Below, in pieces: positions 25,123-33,455 of a stretch of 64,000 nucleotides of DNA. The stretch spans positions 129,470 through 193,469 of the forward strand of contig JANNWG010000035.1 of assembly GCA_031414695.1 (NCBI GenBank), written 5' to 3'. The position numbers and the translations under genes are program-made. The notes under the pieces are model-generated. The model was not told the origin of the DNA. It made no database searches and saw only the letters and a list, made by a program, of their open reading frames with translations. The first letter of the stretch is position 1. Each line of letters begins with the position of its first letter. This DNA comes from UKL13-2 sp031414695. GTDB lineage: Bacteria; Pseudomonadota; Gammaproteobacteria; Burkholderiales; Usitatibacteraceae.

Positions 25123-25520
25123 ATCGACATTCTCCAAATTGATGTACACGCTGACCGTGATTTCGTTCAGCACAAAGTGTTGGATCGTTTGCATCGCATT
25201 AATTTTTGTACAGGCGTATAACAAATCCAAGTGTCTAGGCTATCGATTTGTGTTGTTGCAGTCTGTGCGTAAACGTACAAAAGAAATTTTTTGTTGATCA
25301 CCATTGCTGCCGTGATAGTGGAAGGCGCTGGGGAAGGCGCTGGTTTATGAAGTCATCGCGCGGATGCATCAATCAACACAATGCTCACTGTCTTTCGATA
25401 ATTATTGTTTGTAGGATTTGTAGGACATTACCCACGATTAAAACCGCTTAGTGCGGACAAAAATAGTTTGCGCTGGCGCGCATCATAGATTCTCTGAAGC
25501 CAATATTTGACGAGAGCGTG
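25123..25520. promoter_or_regulatory. Gene-free divergent intergenic region
   Basis: About 400 bases separate the DUF4398 lipoprotein and the Crp-like gene. I found no supported ORF. It holds two overlapping TGTAGG motifs (25410-25415 and 25419-25424), the second followed by ACATTA-CCCACG. Divergent promoters must lie here. Confidence 0.4.
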
Positions 25521-26249
25521 ATGTCCATAACACCCACATATATTTCAAGCGTCCACGCTAACGAATTTTTAGCGGCCCTTCCTGCTAATGAGTTGAACCG
25601 CCTACGCCCTCACTTAAAGCTTGTGTACTTGCAGAGCCAGCAAGTGCTGTGCGAATTAGGTGACACGCCGACTTATGTTTATTTTCCAATAACCGCCATT
25701 GTCTCGCTGCTACATATCAGTGAAGCAGGCGAAACATCTGAAGCGGCGGTGGTGGGCAATGATGGTGTGGTTGATTTATCGCTATTTATGGGTGCAAAAA
25801 CCGCGCCGCACCAAACTATTGTTCAGGCGTCAGGGCAAGCATTTCAGTTGCCCGGCCACATTGCACGTGAAGAATTCAACCGTGGTGGTGCGCTGTTGGG
25901 ATTACTGCTGCACTACACACAGGCGCTAATGGCGCAAATGGCGGAGACAGTAGGCTTTACACGCCATCGCTCGCTGCAGCAATGTCTGTGCAGACGCTTA
26001 GAGCAAAGCTTGGAACGTCACGATAACAATGAAATCGAGATGACGCATGAAATGCTCGGACAGCTGCTAGGCGTACGGCGAGAAACGGTATCTGCGGCTG
26101 CATTTAAATTGCAGCAAGCTGGCGTCATACGTTATAGGCGTGGCCATATTGCTGTGCTGGATCGGCAGCTATTAGCCGATATGGCAAGCGTTGACGAGAT
26201 GAAAAGAACAAAAGCACCTGCGAGGGCGTTTCAACTATTAACGGCATAG
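25521..26249 (+). CDS. Crp/Fnr-family transcription regulator
   Basis: This is a one-component regulator with a cNMP-binding-like N-terminal domain (HLKLVYLQSQQVLCELGDTPTYVYFPITAIVSLLHISEAGETSEAAVVGNDGVVDLSLFMG) and a winged HTH at the C-terminus (EMTHEMLGQLLGVRRETVSAAAFKLQQAGVIRYRRGHIAVLDRQLL). The N-terminal domain lacks the cAMP-pocket RxS signature of CRP and the cysteines of FNR, so its ligand is unknown. Length about 242 aa from ATG 25521; a GTG lies one codon earlier. Its position inside the stress cluster suggests that it may control neighbouring genes. Confidence 0.88.
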   Translation: MSITPTYISSVHANEFLAALPANELNRLRPHLKLVYLQSQQVLCELGDTPTYVYFPITAIVSLLHISEAGETSEAAVVGNDGVVDLSLFMGAKTAPHQTIVQASGQAFQLPGHIAREEFNRGGALLGLLLHYTQALMAQMAETVGFTRHRSLQQCLCRRLEQSLERHDNNEIEMTHEMLGQLLGVRRETVSAAAFKLQQAGVIRYRRGHIAVLDRQLLADMASVDEMKRTKAPARAFQLLTA

Positions 26250-26531
26250 CCTGCGCTTGGTTCGAGCGCGCACAGATAAATTTTGTTGAACAGAGCACAG
26301 TTCGTTTCTGAGGCTTCAATAAGGATACGCATTCGTACTGGCGCGAGAAATGGTTTATAGAAATTAAACGTATGACTTGATGAAAAAAATGAAAACAAGC
26401 CATACAGAAATTGAGTGTTGCCATATTAGGCGCGTTTAGTAGGCGCGTATAGAAGGTGCGCTTAAAAGACCGTCGCATCGATGTTGCCACTTCTTGCCTA
26501 CGTCAGTTGCTAATTTTTTAATAAGGATGAT

Positions 26532-26735
26532 ATGCGCCATATCGTAAATAAAGCTAGTTTGGTTATCACTATTGCCAGCATTTTTCTTGTTGGCCGCTAT
26601 CTGTATCGCAACTTTAAGCAGCGTGAATACCGTGTAGTCAAATCGCAGGATAAAGAAGCAGTACACGCTTGGGAAGATGAGGGAGGCAACGTTAAAGGTG
26701 TGCCTATCCAACGAACACCAGAGTTACCGCGTTAA
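26532..26735 (+). CDS. Small single-pass membrane protein, unknown
   Basis: This 67-aa protein has one membrane helix (ASLVITIASIFLVGRYLY) followed by a basic then acidic soluble tail. AAGGA lies 5-9 bases before the ATG. It is followed after 32 bases by the beta/gamma-crystallin gene, with no terminator between, so they may be co-transcribed. I do not recognise a family. Confidence 0.6.
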   Translation: MRHIVNKASLVITIASIFLVGRYLYRNFKQREYRVVKSQDKEAVHAWEDEGGNVKGVPIQRTPELPR

Positions 26736-26767
26736 TTTTTTTACATTTTTATTTTTAGGAGCATGAA

Positions 26768-27592
26768 ATGAATCGTCATCAGAAATATTTACCAATTGTG
26801 TCTGTTTTACTTGCATCGTCTGTCGCCATGAGCGCATCAGCAACGGTTATTTTTTATGAAAACGAAAATTTTGGTGGACGCACATTTACGACTGAGCGTG
26901 GCGTTACTAATTTTCAACGTAACGGCTTTAATGATCGCGCCTCATCAGTTGTGGTGATGGATGATCGAGTGGAAATTTGTGAAGATGCTGACTATCAGGG
27001 GCAATGCACTATCTTGCGCCCGGGTCGTTACGGATCTTTATCTTCAATGGGCATGAACAATCGCATTTCCTCGGTGCGTATTGTGAATAGAAATAACCGC
27101 TATGAAGATGATCGCTATGCCCCGCAGCCGATTCCTGTTTATGACAATCGTCGCCGAGGCAATGAAAAGTTATATGACGCCAATATCACATCAACACGCG
27201 CTGTATTAGGCGCTGCGGGTCCATCAGAACAGCGCTGCTGGGTGGAGCGTGAACAAGTTAATACTTCGCGCGGTGACGCCAACATTGGCGGTGCTATTTT
27301 GGGCAGCATATTAGGCGGTGTACTTGGTCATCAAGTCGGCGGTGGTCGCGGTAAAGATATTGCAACGGCTGCGGGTGCTGTGGCAGGCGGTGCAGTCGGC
27401 GCAAACGTCGGACGCGATAAAAATGGCAATACGACGCAAGACGTACAGCGCTGTAACACCGTGCCAGGGCAAGCAAAAACCGAGTATTGGGATGTCACCT
27501 ATAACTTCCGAAATGTTGAACATCGCGTGCAAATGGTCTCCCCTCCAGGACGCACTATCCGAGTTAACAAGAAAGGCGAACCGCGTTATTAA
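26768..27592 (+). CDS. Exported beta/gamma-crystallin protein with glycine-zipper 2TM domain
   Basis: The signal peptide ends near ASA (residue 25). Two beta/gamma-crystallin Greek-key motifs follow (VIFYENENFGGRTFTTERGVTNFQRNGFNDRASSVVVM and VEICEDADYQGQCTILRPGRYGSLSSMGMNNRISSVRIV). Bacterial crystallins often bind calcium. A glycine-zipper (Rick-17kDa/2TM) segment lies at about 175-220 (GGAILGSILGGVLGHQVGGGRGKDIATAAGAVAGGAVGANVG), likely for outer-membrane insertion. The C-terminal end is polar. Length 274 aa. The combination fits a stress-related envelope protein; its exact role is unknown. Confidence 0.88.
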   Translation: MNRHQKYLPIVSVLLASSVAMSASATVIFYENENFGGRTFTTERGVTNFQRNGFNDRASSVVVMDDRVEICEDADYQGQCTILRPGRYGSLSSMGMNNRISSVRIVNRNNRYEDDRYAPQPIPVYDNRRRGNEKLYDANITSTRAVLGAAGPSEQRCWVEREQVNTSRGDANIGGAILGSILGGVLGHQVGGGRGKDIATAAGAVAGGAVGANVGRDKNGNTTQDVQRCNTVPGQAKTEYWDVTYNFRNVEHRVQMVSPPGRTIRVNKKGEPRY

Positions 27593-27614
27593 GCGCTAAA
27601 TGTTTGTGGACGTT

Positions 27615-27643
27615 AAAAAGCCTGACTTAAATCAGGCTTTTTT
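27615..27643 (+). terminator. Rho-independent terminator
   Basis: AAAAAGCCTGA (27615-27625) pairs with TCAGGCTTTTTT (27632-27643) across a CTTAAA loop. It ends the crystallin-protein transcript and may also serve the convergent kinase gene. Confidence 0.92.
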
Positions 27644-27714
27644 GTAATCTATAAATGCACGTTAATACAATCAACATAAACGCCGCAGCCACGACAAAGT
27701 TGTCGCGACGCAGT

Positions 27715-29142
27715 TTAATCCGTAGCATCGCTGATGGAGCTTGGATCGACCTCACGTGGAATCACCACCTCGATTGTAGTGCCGCCCGTAGGCGATGATC
27801 GCCAAGATGCTTCGCCACCTAGTGAGCGGGCGCGCTGCCTCATCCCTGAGAGTCCGTGCGATAACTTGGCAGGATTGAACGTTGTCGGCAATCCTGCACC
27901 ATCGTCTTCAAGGGTTAAATGAATATTTTTTTCGTCCAAATGTAGGTTTGCGATAAATTTTTTGGCTTTCGCATGGCGAAGTGCGTTGGTAGTGCCTTCT
28001 TGCACAATACGAAATAAGGCGATAGCGGCAATGGGTGAGATATAGCCTAGCTCTTCGGCTAGATTTAGCGTGCATGTTAATCCGCCCTTGCTGCATTGCT
28101 CACTGATATACCACTCTAGGGCGGCTGCTAAGCCTAGGTTATCCAATAGCGATGGTCGTAGATTTTCAATCACACGACGCTTGATCGACACCGCATCATT
28201 AAGGAGGATCAATAGCTGTTCATGGCGATTTATCGTTTCTGGCGTGTGGCTCGAGTGCGTTTTAAGCCACTCGATGTCCATCGCGAGGGCAGTCAAAATT
28301 CCACCGAGTTCATCATGCAGGTCGCGCGCCAATGCCGCGCGGTCTTCTTCTGTTGATTGCTGTAAGTGCGTTGATAACTCACTTAATTCTGCCGTTCGCT
28401 CATCAACCAGTAGTTGCAATCGGCGATTTTCATTTGCACGTATTTCAATTAACGCTTGGCGCTGTTTTAAGTCGCGCGTAAATAAGTAAAGCGCATAGCT
28501 CAACAGAATAATAATAAACAACGCTGTCGTTAATGCGCCAAATCGTGAAAGCTTCAAATCGTACAAAGTGCGATTACGAGCGATTTCAAGCTCATCTTCC
28601 ATCTTGTCGACCATAGCCGCAAGTTGCTTGCGCGATTCATTCATTTGTTCTTGACCATTGTTTTTTAGCACAATTTGTAACGCTTCGTCTCGTTTGCCTT
28701 GCTGAACAAGTAAGACGGTCATTTCCATTTCAATGAATTTATCGAACGACAGTTTTGCCAGTTTCTCGACAAACGGTTTACGATCAGGCCGATTTGCAAA
28801 TGTGAGATCCATTTGTTTTTGTACATTTGCTAACTCGTCGCGGGCTTTGATGAGCGGGGCAAGATAGTCCTCGTTACCAGTTAGCAAAAAGCCACGCTGG
28901 CCGGTCTCCGCGTTGCTGAGCAATAATTCGAGCGAGTAAACAACCGCAATGTGATCGCTCGCTATGCGGCGCTCTTCTATATTTCTCTTAATTGAGGTGT
29001 GGTTATTTTCTGAGACATAGATAAAGCTGATTGTCATCGCAAATATCAACAACGCTGGCGCAATGAACGATGATGGCACGCCGCCCCATAGCTGCTTTAG
29101 TATTTCAATTCGGGTCAATGCTGAGGATTGGTCGTCTGCCAT
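27715..29142 (-). CDS. Sensor histidine kinase, NarX/DegS type with CHASE3 domain
   Basis: This is a membrane sensor kinase. Membrane helix 1 lies at about 26-43 and helix 2 at about 202-222. Between them is a CHASE3-like periplasmic domain (IAVVYSLELLLSNAETGQRGFLLTGNEDYL). After a coiled linker, the HisKA_3 domain has the phosphorylated histidine H276 in ARDLHDELGGILTALAMDIEWL. The HATPase domain shows GTTNALRHAKAKKF and LEDDGAGLP. Length 475 aa. No response regulator is adjacent; kinases of this class pair with NarL-type regulators, and one lies at 21250-21918. Confidence 0.92.
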   Translation of the reverse strand: MADDQSSALTRIEILKQLWGGVPSSFIAPALLIFAMTISFIYVSENNHTSIKRNIEERRIASDHIAVVYSLELLLSNAETGQRGFLLTGNEDYLAPLIKARDELANVQKQMDLTFANRPDRKPFVEKLAKLSFDKFIEMEMTVLLVQQGKRDEALQIVLKNNGQEQMNESRKQLAAMVDKMEDELEIARNRTLYDLKLSRFGALTTALFIIILLSYALYLFTRDLKQRQALIEIRANENRRLQLLVDERTAELSELSTHLQQSTEEDRAALARDLHDELGGILTALAMDIEWLKTHSSHTPETINRHEQLLILLNDAVSIKRRVIENLRPSLLDNLGLAAALEWYISEQCSKGGLTCTLNLAEELGYISPIAAIALFRIVQEGTTNALRHAKAKKFIANLHLDEKNIHLTLEDDGAGLPTTFNPAKLSHGLSGMRQRARSLGGEASWRSSPTGGTTIEVVIPREVDPSSISDATD

Positions 29143-29251
29143 GATGGGCTCTTATTTATATGTATGCAAGATGGTAACAATAAAACACCAACAGCTCGCT
29201 ATGACTAAAGTCCGCGAGCTGTTATTTAAAATTAACGACTTAATTTAATCG

Positions 29252-29416
29252 TCACTTCTTGCCAATTAAACCCATCACAAGAGAAATGAGGAAAATAACA
29301 ATAAATACATAAAACAACATTTTGGCGATCTCAACTGCACCGCCTGCGATGCCGCCAAAACCTAATATCGCGGCAATGATTGCAATAACAAAAAATGTGG
29401 CTGCCCATCTCAACAT
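29252..29416 (-). CDS. DUF1328 small membrane protein
   Basis: The minus-strand translation from ATG 29416 is MLRWAATFFVIAIIAAILGFGGIAGGAVEIAKMLFYVFIVIFLISLVMGLIGKK, 54 aa. It has two membrane helices and is a textbook DUF1328 (YtjA-type) protein. AGGAG precedes the start. It follows the ferritin-like gene after 27 bases. The function of the family is unknown; it is common in stress-gene neighbourhoods. Confidence 0.9.
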   Translation of the reverse strand: MLRWAATFFVIAIIAAILGFGGIAGGAVEIAKMLFYVFIVIFLISLVMGLIGKK

Positions 29417-29443
29417 GATAATTCTCCTAATAATTGTTGTTAA

Positions 29444-30064
29444 TTACTCGTTAAGCAAATCCGACAATTCATCAGCGTGCTCTTCTTCCATTTTTAAAAT
29501 AGTTTCAAGCATGCTGCGTGTTGTCGGGTCGTCGTTACCGATGTACTGAATAAATGCGCGATAACTTTCTATCGCAATACGTTCCGCCACTAAATTTTCA
29601 CGAATCATGTCTTTCAGATTAGTGCCCGCAAAATACTCTGCATGACTACGTTCCGCTAAACCCGCCGGATTAAAGTCAGGCGTACCACCGAGCTGCATGA
29701 TGCGTTCCGCTAGTTGATCTGCATGAGCAAGCTCTTCAATCGCATGTTGTGCAAATTCTGCGGCGACATAGCGGCCCTTAATGCCACTTGCCACGTAATA
29801 ATTTCGCTTATAGCGCAGCACGCAGACAAGCTCAGTTGCAAGCGATTCGTTGAGCAAATCAACGATCTTCGCCTTATCCAAGGCATAGTCCTGTGTCACC
29901 GCGCCATCATCCACTTCTTGACGTGCGAGCTTGCGCAGTAATGATTTATCGGTCAGCAACGCTGGCAGCGCATGTGTCGTATTTTTTGTTAAAACTCCAC
30001 TGTTAGCGGGCACTTTAGGCAATTTTTGCTTGGAAGTGCCCGCTTTTATTGGCTTTTTGTTCAT
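29444..30064 (-). CDS. Ferritin-like/bacterioferritin family protein
   Basis: This is a four-helix ferritin-like protein, 206 aa, with an N-terminal Lys/Pro-rich extension of about 45 residues. Di-iron ligand-type residues are visible: E in LLNESLATELVCVLRY, E..H in FAQHAIEELAHADQLAERI, E in NLVAERIAIESYRAF and E-E-E-H in KMEEEHADELSDLL. It resembles bacterioferritin more than Dps. The heme-ligand Met of true Bfr is not obvious, so storage versus detoxification is open. It lies between a BON lipoprotein and DUF1328 on one strand, probably one operon. Confidence 0.85.
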   Translation of the reverse strand: MNKKPIKAGTSKQKLPKVPANSGVLTKNTTHALPALLTDKSLLRKLARQEVDDGAVTQDYALDKAKIVDLLNESLATELVCVLRYKRNYYVASGIKGRYVAAEFAQHAIEELAHADQLAERIMQLGGTPDFNPAGLAERSHAEYFAGTNLKDMIRENLVAERIAIESYRAFIQYIGNDDPTTRSMLETILKMEEEHADELSDLLNE

Positions 30065-30090
30065 TTGTGATCTGCCAGTTGTTAGTTGAA

Positions 30091-30414
30091 TTACTTAACT
30101 GATGTTTTGAGGCGAATGTCATTTTTAACCGATGAAACGCCCCTAATGCCGCGAGCGATTTCGGCGGCACGGTTGATTTCAGTCTGGTTATTCGCAAAGC
30201 CGCTCAATTGCACGACACCCTTGAATGTTTCAACATTTATGTTGAGCGCATTCACTGCTGCGTCATCCACATAAAGCGCTTTGACTTTGGTGGTGATGAC
30301 GGTGTCATCAACTGTCTCGCCGAAGCTAGATTGACGTGCTGTGCTCGCGCAGCCAGTGGCTAGCAAGGTGATTGCAACCATCATGCCGATAAATATTTTT
30401 TGTAAAGAAACCAT
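30091..30414 (-). CDS. BON-domain lipoprotein
   Basis: This is a 107-aa periplasmic lipoprotein with lipobox ATGC (about residue 22) and a single BON domain (DDTVITTKVKALYVDDAAVNALNINVETFKGVVQLSGFANNQTEINRAAEIARGIRGVSSVKNDIRLK). BON proteins bind membranes and help keep the envelope intact under osmotic stress, as OsmY does. AGGAG lies upstream of the ATG. It is followed by the ferritin-like gene after 26 bases. A second BON lipoprotein lies at 31893-32396. Confidence 0.9.
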   Translation of the reverse strand: MVSLQKIFIGMMVAITLLATGCASTARQSSFGETVDDTVITTKVKALYVDDAAVNALNINVETFKGVVQLSGFANNQTEINRAAEIARGIRGVSSVKNDIRLKTSVK

Positions 30415-30625
30415 GTGAATCTCCTGAATGTGTAATGTTTGATGAGATAAAACGAATAGAGCGCGTGAAATTGTTTGCGCTGAGTCACTACTTTAGCGGG
30501 GTGGTTGTTGGCTTAATGTAGGAAAGCGGCGTTCAAAGATGGCTGATATGACGTTGGCTTTTGTCAGCAAATGCCTACACGATTGTGGGGCTTCAAATTC
30601 CGCAATCGCCTGCAAGATCAATGTC

Positions 30626-31015
30626 TCAATGTCTGAGCGCTGAGCTCACACGCCAGATCGCTACCACTTTTGTCACCCAGCTAATTATTCGCTTAGGCCC
30701 AGTGGCAGCCACAATACCTACTACCGCAGTCGCCACTAGGCCTGTGATGAGCGGATTTTTTTTCGCAAAATCTAGCGCGGTAACCGATGTGAAATGCGCC
30801 CCACCTTCTCCAACGTACGCGGTGAAATAGCGTTGTGCGGAGGCTATTGTTCGAATCAGTTGATCTTTAAACGAAATAGTTGCTGACGTTTTATTGTCGC
30901 TCTCATGCGTAACTGTTTCAAGATCGGCACGAATACGATTGCGATACATCGTTAAATCGAGCGCTATTTCATCCGGTGTTCGGCGAGTAGTATTAGCTTG
31001 AATAGTCGTACTCAT
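30626..31015 (-). CDS. Small protein in YqjK/DUF3618-like position
   Basis: This is a 129-aa protein. The N-terminal part RTPDEIALDLTMYRNRIRADLETV resembles the start of DUF3618-type proteins, and a hydrophobic segment follows (PLITGLVATAVVGIVAA). The ATG at 31015 overlaps the stop of the YqjE-like gene (ATGA), so translation is coupled. In E. coli the third gene of the yqjD-yqjE-yqjK cluster holds this place. Similarity to YqjK itself is weak, so I name it by position. Confidence 0.65.
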   Translation of the reverse strand: MSTTIQANTTRRTPDEIALDLTMYRNRIRADLETVTHESDNKTSATISFKDQLIRTIASAQRYFTAYVGEGGAHFTSVTALDFAKKNPLITGLVATAVVGIVAATGPKRIISWVTKVVAIWRVSSALRH

Positions 31016-31410
31016 AAAAGCCCCATCAGCCAATCAGCATCTTTCTTAAGCTCAGTCGTGGATCGCTGAAATGGTGGGGTATCGGTTTTTTTATTTGCCG
31101 CCATCGCAAGTGCAATAGCACTACCAACGGCTAATAATAATGGCACACCAAAGAGCGCATGCATCCGATACGGAGTGTCCCAAGCACTCACCATGATGGC
31201 ACTTAAGAAAAATATTGTTGCAGTAAACAATAGAAAAAAAGCGACAACCAACAATAACGCCTTACGTTGTAGCCGCGCTTTTTCTACTAATGCTTCAGCA
31301 ATGAATAATTCAACGTGCAAGCGGCTCATGCCAGCAACGCCACTGACAATGTCCTTGATAAAAGGACGATTGTCAGTCGCCGCCCGCCAGCCAAACTGAA
31401 GTAGGTTCAT
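31012..31410 (-). CDS. YqjE/holin-X-type membrane protein (phage_holin_3_6, DUF1469)
   Basis: This is a 132-aa protein with two membrane helices (KALLLVVAFFLLFTATIFFLSAIMVSAW and ALFGVPLLLAVGSAIALAMAANK) and charged flanks. Family members are listed as phage holin family but are mostly chromosomal and not phage genes. The start at ATG 31410 gives MNLLQFGWRAATDNRPFIKDIVSGV; the longer frame to 31515 overlaps the YqjD gene and is rejected. It follows the DUF883 gene by 26 bases. Confidence 0.82.
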   Translation of the reverse strand: MNLLQFGWRAATDNRPFIKDIVSGVAGMSRLHVELFIAEALVEKARLQRKALLLVVAFFLLFTATIFFLSAIMVSAWDTPYRMHALFGVPLLLAVGSAIALAMAANKKTDTPPFQRSTTELKKDADWLMGLL

Positions 31411-31436
31411 ATTGCGAATGTATTCGTTGATAAGTC

Positions 31437-31847
31437 TTAGCGACGCGTAGTCATGCAGCCCAATGCGTAACCAACCGCTGCGCCGACACCTGCGCCAATG
31501 GCAACCGACTGCCAAGGCTTGTCATGTACATAGGTGTCAGTTGCTTCAGCAGCGTGCTTGATTTTTTCGCGGCCTTTTTGCTGCATCGCAGCGGCAGACT
31601 CAGCCATCACATGCATGTATTCAGTCAAGCGTTCAGCGGCTTCGGTTAATTCGGCTTTGCCTGAATTTTTGGCAGATGCGACCAGCTGATGCAGGTCAGC
31701 TTTCAAGTTGTCTGCCAGATGCGAGGCGGTACTTTGCATGTTGTGTGCGGCTTGACTCACATCATCTTTCGCCTCGTTCATTGTGGCAGCTGTTTTGGCG
31801 CGGAGTTGATCGAGATTGTTACTGGTGGTGTTAAGCGTTGTGCTCAT
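31437..31847 (-). CDS. ElaB/YqjD/DUF883 family membrane-anchored protein
   Basis: This is a 136-aa protein with a long amphipathic helical, Ala/Lys/Glu-rich region and a C-terminal anchor preceded by the family signature (TYVHDKPWQSVAIGAGVGAAVGYALG). E. coli YqjD and ElaB are tail-anchored inner-membrane proteins that bind ribosomes in stationary phase. AAAGG lies before the ATG. It heads a three-gene operon with the YqjE-like and YqjK-position genes. Confidence 0.92.
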   Translation of the reverse strand: MSTTLNTTSNNLDQLRAKTAATMNEAKDDVSQAAHNMQSTASHLADNLKADLHQLVASAKNSGKAELTEAAERLTEYMHVMAESAAAMQQKGREKIKHAAEATDTYVHDKPWQSVAIGAGVGAAVGYALGCMTTRR

Positions 31848-31892
31848 TGGATTGCCTTTCGGTTGATAAATTGGTTGGGGATGTGAAAAAAA

Positions 31893-32396
31893 TTATTTCT
31901 TAACCGTCAGATAGTTGTTAACAGTCGTGACACCTTTGACAGCGGCGGCGATTTTGCCGGCGCGAATACGTGCGGTTTCATTGGGTGTTAAACCGTTCAA
32001 GGTCACCTTGCCTGCTTTCGTGTCCACATCAATTTTGATGACACTTAGCTCAGGGTCTTTGAGTAAATCGGCGTTGATGGAAGTTGTAATGGCAGCGTCC
32101 GATAGCGCATCGCCTGCTTTATTGGCGCCCTTATCTACGTCTAAGGCCACAGAAGACACAGATTTGGAAACAGCATCGCTCGCTTTATCCATTTGTGCGC
32201 CAACCTTATTGCTGATATCGCCCATTTTTTCGTTGGTTTTTTCGATGACACTATCTAGCTTTTGGCCTGCTGTTTTTGGTGGATCTGCTGGCAGCTTCTT
32301 TTCGCAGGCAGTAAGGGCGGCGATGAGTAATACCGCTGCACAAACAGTGCTGATTTTGCTGGGAATCAAGGACGGTGATGCTGTGGCGTTTGTCAT
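31893..32396 (-). CDS. BON-domain lipoprotein (second)
   Basis: This 167-aa lipoprotein has lipobox LTAC (about residue 31). A helical region follows (KLDSVIEKTNEKMGDISNKVGAQMDKASDAVSKSV). The C-terminal BON domain is AAITTSINADLLKDPELSVIKIDVDTKAGKVTLNGLTPNETARIRAGKIAAAVKGVTTVNNYLTV. It is longer than the BON lipoprotein at 30091-30414 and not a recent duplicate. It lies 46 bases upstream of the YqjD-type gene on the same strand. Confidence 0.9.
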   Translation of the reverse strand: MTNATASPSLIPSKISTVCAAVLLIAALTACEKKLPADPPKTAGQKLDSVIEKTNEKMGDISNKVGAQMDKASDAVSKSVSSVALDVDKGANKAGDALSDAAITTSINADLLKDPELSVIKIDVDTKAGKVTLNGLTPNETARIRAGKIAAAVKGVTTVNNYLTVKK

Positions 32397-32705
32397 GATG
32401 GTCTTCTTTAGTCAAAGATTGAGATTAAGAATATTGTTGGATAAATAATGCGGCAACAATCTAGTAGGTCATGATTCCATAGCGTGGCGATCATGGTTGT
32501 CAGCCTGCCTTGCGATAATTTGTAGGCGCTATCTGACGTCGCTGACAATCTACTTGCTTTCAATTCGTCGCCGTTTTCGTTCATTCACGCCGTGGTTTTG
32601 CAAATTCGTCGCATGTTGGTTTTGTTTGTATTGAGCGGGACGTAAAGTTCATTCATCAGCAACGCAGCACAAACCCAAAACACCACAACCTCAAAGGAAA
32701 TGAAC
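32397..32705. promoter_or_regulatory. Gene-free divergent intergenic region
   Basis: About 300 bases lie between the second BON gene and the small peptide gene, with no supported ORF. It contains TGTAGG at 32521-32526 followed by TCTGACGTCGCTGACA, and the palindrome GACGTC. A ribosome site AAAGGA lies at 32693-32698. Confidence 0.35.
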
Positions 32706-32888
32706 ATGAACACAACATTCAACAAAGACAACGCCGCCGCAACCATCCTCTTAACCGCTTTATTTAGCTTAATTGCCGCTGCGGTATTAACCAGCACCAT
32801 GGCAGATGCAAAGTCAGTTGAGGACATTCATGCTAAAGCCACCCCACATATTGAAACCATTGTTGTTACCGCCACGCGCTTGAAATAA
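32706..32888 (+). CDS. Small exported peptide with TonB-box-like C-terminus
   Basis: The 60-aa product is MNTTFNKDNAAATILLTALFSLIAAAVL... and ends HIETIVVTATRLK. It has one hydrophobic segment that can be a signal or anchor. The last residues resemble the TonB box and plug start of TonB receptors (ETIVVTATR) without any barrel. AAAGGA stands 7 bases before ATG 32706; an ATG at 32700 lies too close. It is followed by a clear terminator, which supports a real monocistronic gene. Confidence 0.6.
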   Translation: MNTTFNKDNAAATILLTALFSLIAAAVLTSTMADAKSVEDIHAKATPHIETIVVTATRLK

Positions 32889-32940
32889 GCCTAGAACGGT
32901 TGTGGTGACTGTGATGTAAATGCAATTAACTAGTTAACAA

Positions 32941-32972
32941 AAAAAACGGCGGATTTAATCCGCCGTTTTTTT
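32941..32972 (+). terminator. Rho-independent terminator
   Basis: AAAAAACGGCGGA pairs with TCCGCCGTTTTTTT around TTTAA. It lies 50 bases after the small peptide gene. Confidence 0.93.
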
Positions 32973-32987
32973 ATTTGCACGTTCACA

Positions 32988-33452
32988 ATGAAATTGATTG
33001 TCATCGCCTTGTTTTCAGGCAACAATGGCGAACATTTTCAGACAAAAGTTGATATGCAATTCACAAAAACTAAAACCTTGCCAAGCGCACTCACGCGCGA
33101 TCAATTCGAAGCTTTAGCGCAGGTGAGCGTAATGCCAAAAGGGTGCAAGCCTAGCGCCTGCGTGGCGCGTAACGCGAAACATTTATCTGGCACTAAGTAT
33201 TTAGTGCCGCGCCGTGATGGCACATATGCATTAACCGAAAAGGGTGAAGAAGCGCTATTTACTAAGAATTGTATTAGCGGCTTACGTGAAATGGCGGAGG
33301 CGAGCAATCAAGGTGTAGCGCTGCCTAAGTTGGCGGCGGATGTGCTGCATTTTTTGCAGCGCAAGGGTTATCTCGTCAGCGGCGCTGCTGGGCAAATGTG
33401 TGTGACTGATAAAGGTCACGAATGTTTAGCCGATATCGCCGCAAATGGATAG
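32988..33452 (+). CDS. Hypothetical protein, possibly winged-helix-like
   Basis: This is a 154-aa protein I do not recognise. Two similar segments look like a duplicated small domain: LVPRRDGTYALTEKGEEALF and YLVSGAAGQMCVTDKGHECL. Each has the wing-like pattern hydrophobic-turn-hydrophobic-T-x-K-G. Cysteines occur in KGCKPSAC. The start may be ATG 32988 or the later ATG 33054 (MQFTKTKTLPSALTRDQF); neither has a good ribosome site, and 33054 leaves more room for a promoter after the terminator. It is convergent with the next gene, 3 bases apart. Confidence 0.6.
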   Translation: MKLIVIALFSGNNGEHFQTKVDMQFTKTKTLPSALTRDQFEALAQVSVMPKGCKPSACVARNAKHLSGTKYLVPRRDGTYALTEKGEEALFTKNCISGLREMAEASNQGVALPKLAADVLHFLQRKGYLVSGAAGQMCVTDKGHECLADIAANG

Positions 33453-33455
33453 CGA

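Noticed and set aside
31012..31410. Phage holin as a sign of a prophage
   Set aside because: The protein is the chromosomal YqjE type, sits in a yqjD-like operon and has no phage genes nearby.
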